From Persephonella sp. (GTDB lineage: Bacteria; Aquificota; Aquificia; Aquificales; Hydrogenothermaceae): DNA of 5,915 nt. The notes under the pieces were generated by a model. That model was given only the letters and a program-made list of their open reading frames with translations. It ran no database searches and had not been told where the DNA came from. The stretch covers positions 1 to 5,915 of the forward strand of contig JALTAS010000013.1 of the NCBI GenBank assembly GCA_027058925.1, read 5' to 3'. Both the position numbers and the translations under genes were made by a program. How positions within the stretch are numbered: position 1 is the stretch's first letter; every line of letters starts with the position of its first letter. This document shows, in pieces, positions 5,610 through 5,915 of this stretch.

Positions 5610-5915
5610 AAACCATTAATAACACCTGAAATGGCTGTGGCTTTTGGACTTGTTATGTCAAGAATGGTGGGAATGTTTCTGGGATTTCCCCTTTTGAATA
5701 CAGCCCTAATTCCTCTAAATATAAGAGTGATGCTTGTTGTTGCTTTATCATTTTTCTTTGCATCTATGTTCAACATCAGCAGCATCCCAACTGAAAACTT
5801 TTCTATTTTTACTTATCTTCTGCTTGTGCTGAGGGAACTTCTAATAGGTTTTTTACTTGGTCTAATTGTGAGTATTTTTATTTCAGCTTTTTCTTATGCT
5901 GCTGAGCTGATAAGC
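5607..5915 (+). CDS. fliR: Flagellar type III export gate protein FliR (3' partial)
   Basis: FliR is the single-copy subunit that completes the FliP-FliQ-FliR export gate and contacts FlhB. The frame is open from this ATG to the window end: 103 codons of a protein usually about 255 residues. The product begins MKPLITPEMAVAFGLVMSRM and continues with GMFLGFPLLNTALIPLNIRV, which matches the FliR/SctT start (Arg in the first helix, a Pro after FxG, then a loop ending Ile-Arg). The later helix LLLVLRELLIGFLLGLIVSI carries the conserved Glu followed by the Gly-x-x-x-Gly spacing. Several hydrophobic helices are evident. Position directly after fliQ is the standard order. It is cut by the window edge, not broken; flhB is the gene commonly found next but cannot be seen. 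Confidence 0.93.
   Translation, partial: MKPLITPEMAVAFGLVMSRMVGMFLGFPLLNTALIPLNIRVMLVVALSFFFASMFNISSIPTENFSIFTYLLLVLRELLIGFLLGLIVSIFISAFSYAAELIS

Noticed and set aside
229..5785. Minus-strand open frames at 229-492, 711-953, 950-1198, 2602-2811, 3985-4233 and 5573-5785
   Set aside because: Each lies opposite well-identified flagellar genes, shows no recognisable motif, and three (229-492, 711-953, 2602-2811) are low-complexity or Cys/Ser-rich as expected of antisense shadows.
1..5915. Search for sigma-54 (GG-N10-GC) and flagellar sigma-28 type promoters
   Set aside because: No convincing match was seen by eye next to any gene start; nearly all starts lie inside or directly after the upstream gene.

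Overview
The window holds one continuous block of flagellar genes, all on the + strand: fliI (5' end cut off), flgD, flgE, fliL, fliN, fliO, fliP, fliQ and fliR (3' end cut off). Almost every base is coding. The largest gap between genes is 35 bases (flgE to fliL); all other junctions overlap or leave 1 to 4 bases. No RNA gene, mobile element, CRISPR array, convincing terminator or full promoter is visible, so the block reads as the interior of a long polycistronic operon whose promoter lies upstream of the window.

The DNA is AT-rich, with heavy use of ATA (Ile) and AGA/AGG (Arg) codons and Lys/Glu/Ile-rich proteins, as is common in thermophiles. Together with the protein style this suggests a flagellated thermophile of the Aquificota, perhaps a Persephonella or Sulfurihydrogenibium relative. 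This is inference from composition and remembered family character, not a database match; a campylobacterotal vent bacterium is the main alternative.

Layout: (1) 3-1313 fliI, the ATPase of the flagellar type III export apparatus. (2) 1291-3520 flgD and flgE, the hook cap and the hook subunit, both substrates of that apparatus. (3) 3556-4342 fliL and fliN, a stator-associated membrane protein and a C-ring/switch protein. (4) 4335-5915 fliO, fliP, fliQ and fliR, the assembly factor and the three proteins that form the export gate in the membrane. The genes therefore supply the energiser, the gate, early export cargo and part of the rotor-switch complex.

The gene order matches the backbone of the classical fla/che operon (fliI-fliJ-fliK-flgD-flgE-fliL-fliM-fliN-fliO-fliP-fliQ-fliR), but fliJ, fliK and fliM are absent from their usual places, with no room for remnants. 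Other points of interest are an extra beta-rich module in the hook protein, two identical TGA-T-ATG junctions whose downstream genes (fliN, fliR) lack a Shine-Dalgarno sequence, and an eight-A run at the start of fliN. I see no undescribed biological system here; this is a well-recognised flagellar locus with some lineage-specific features.
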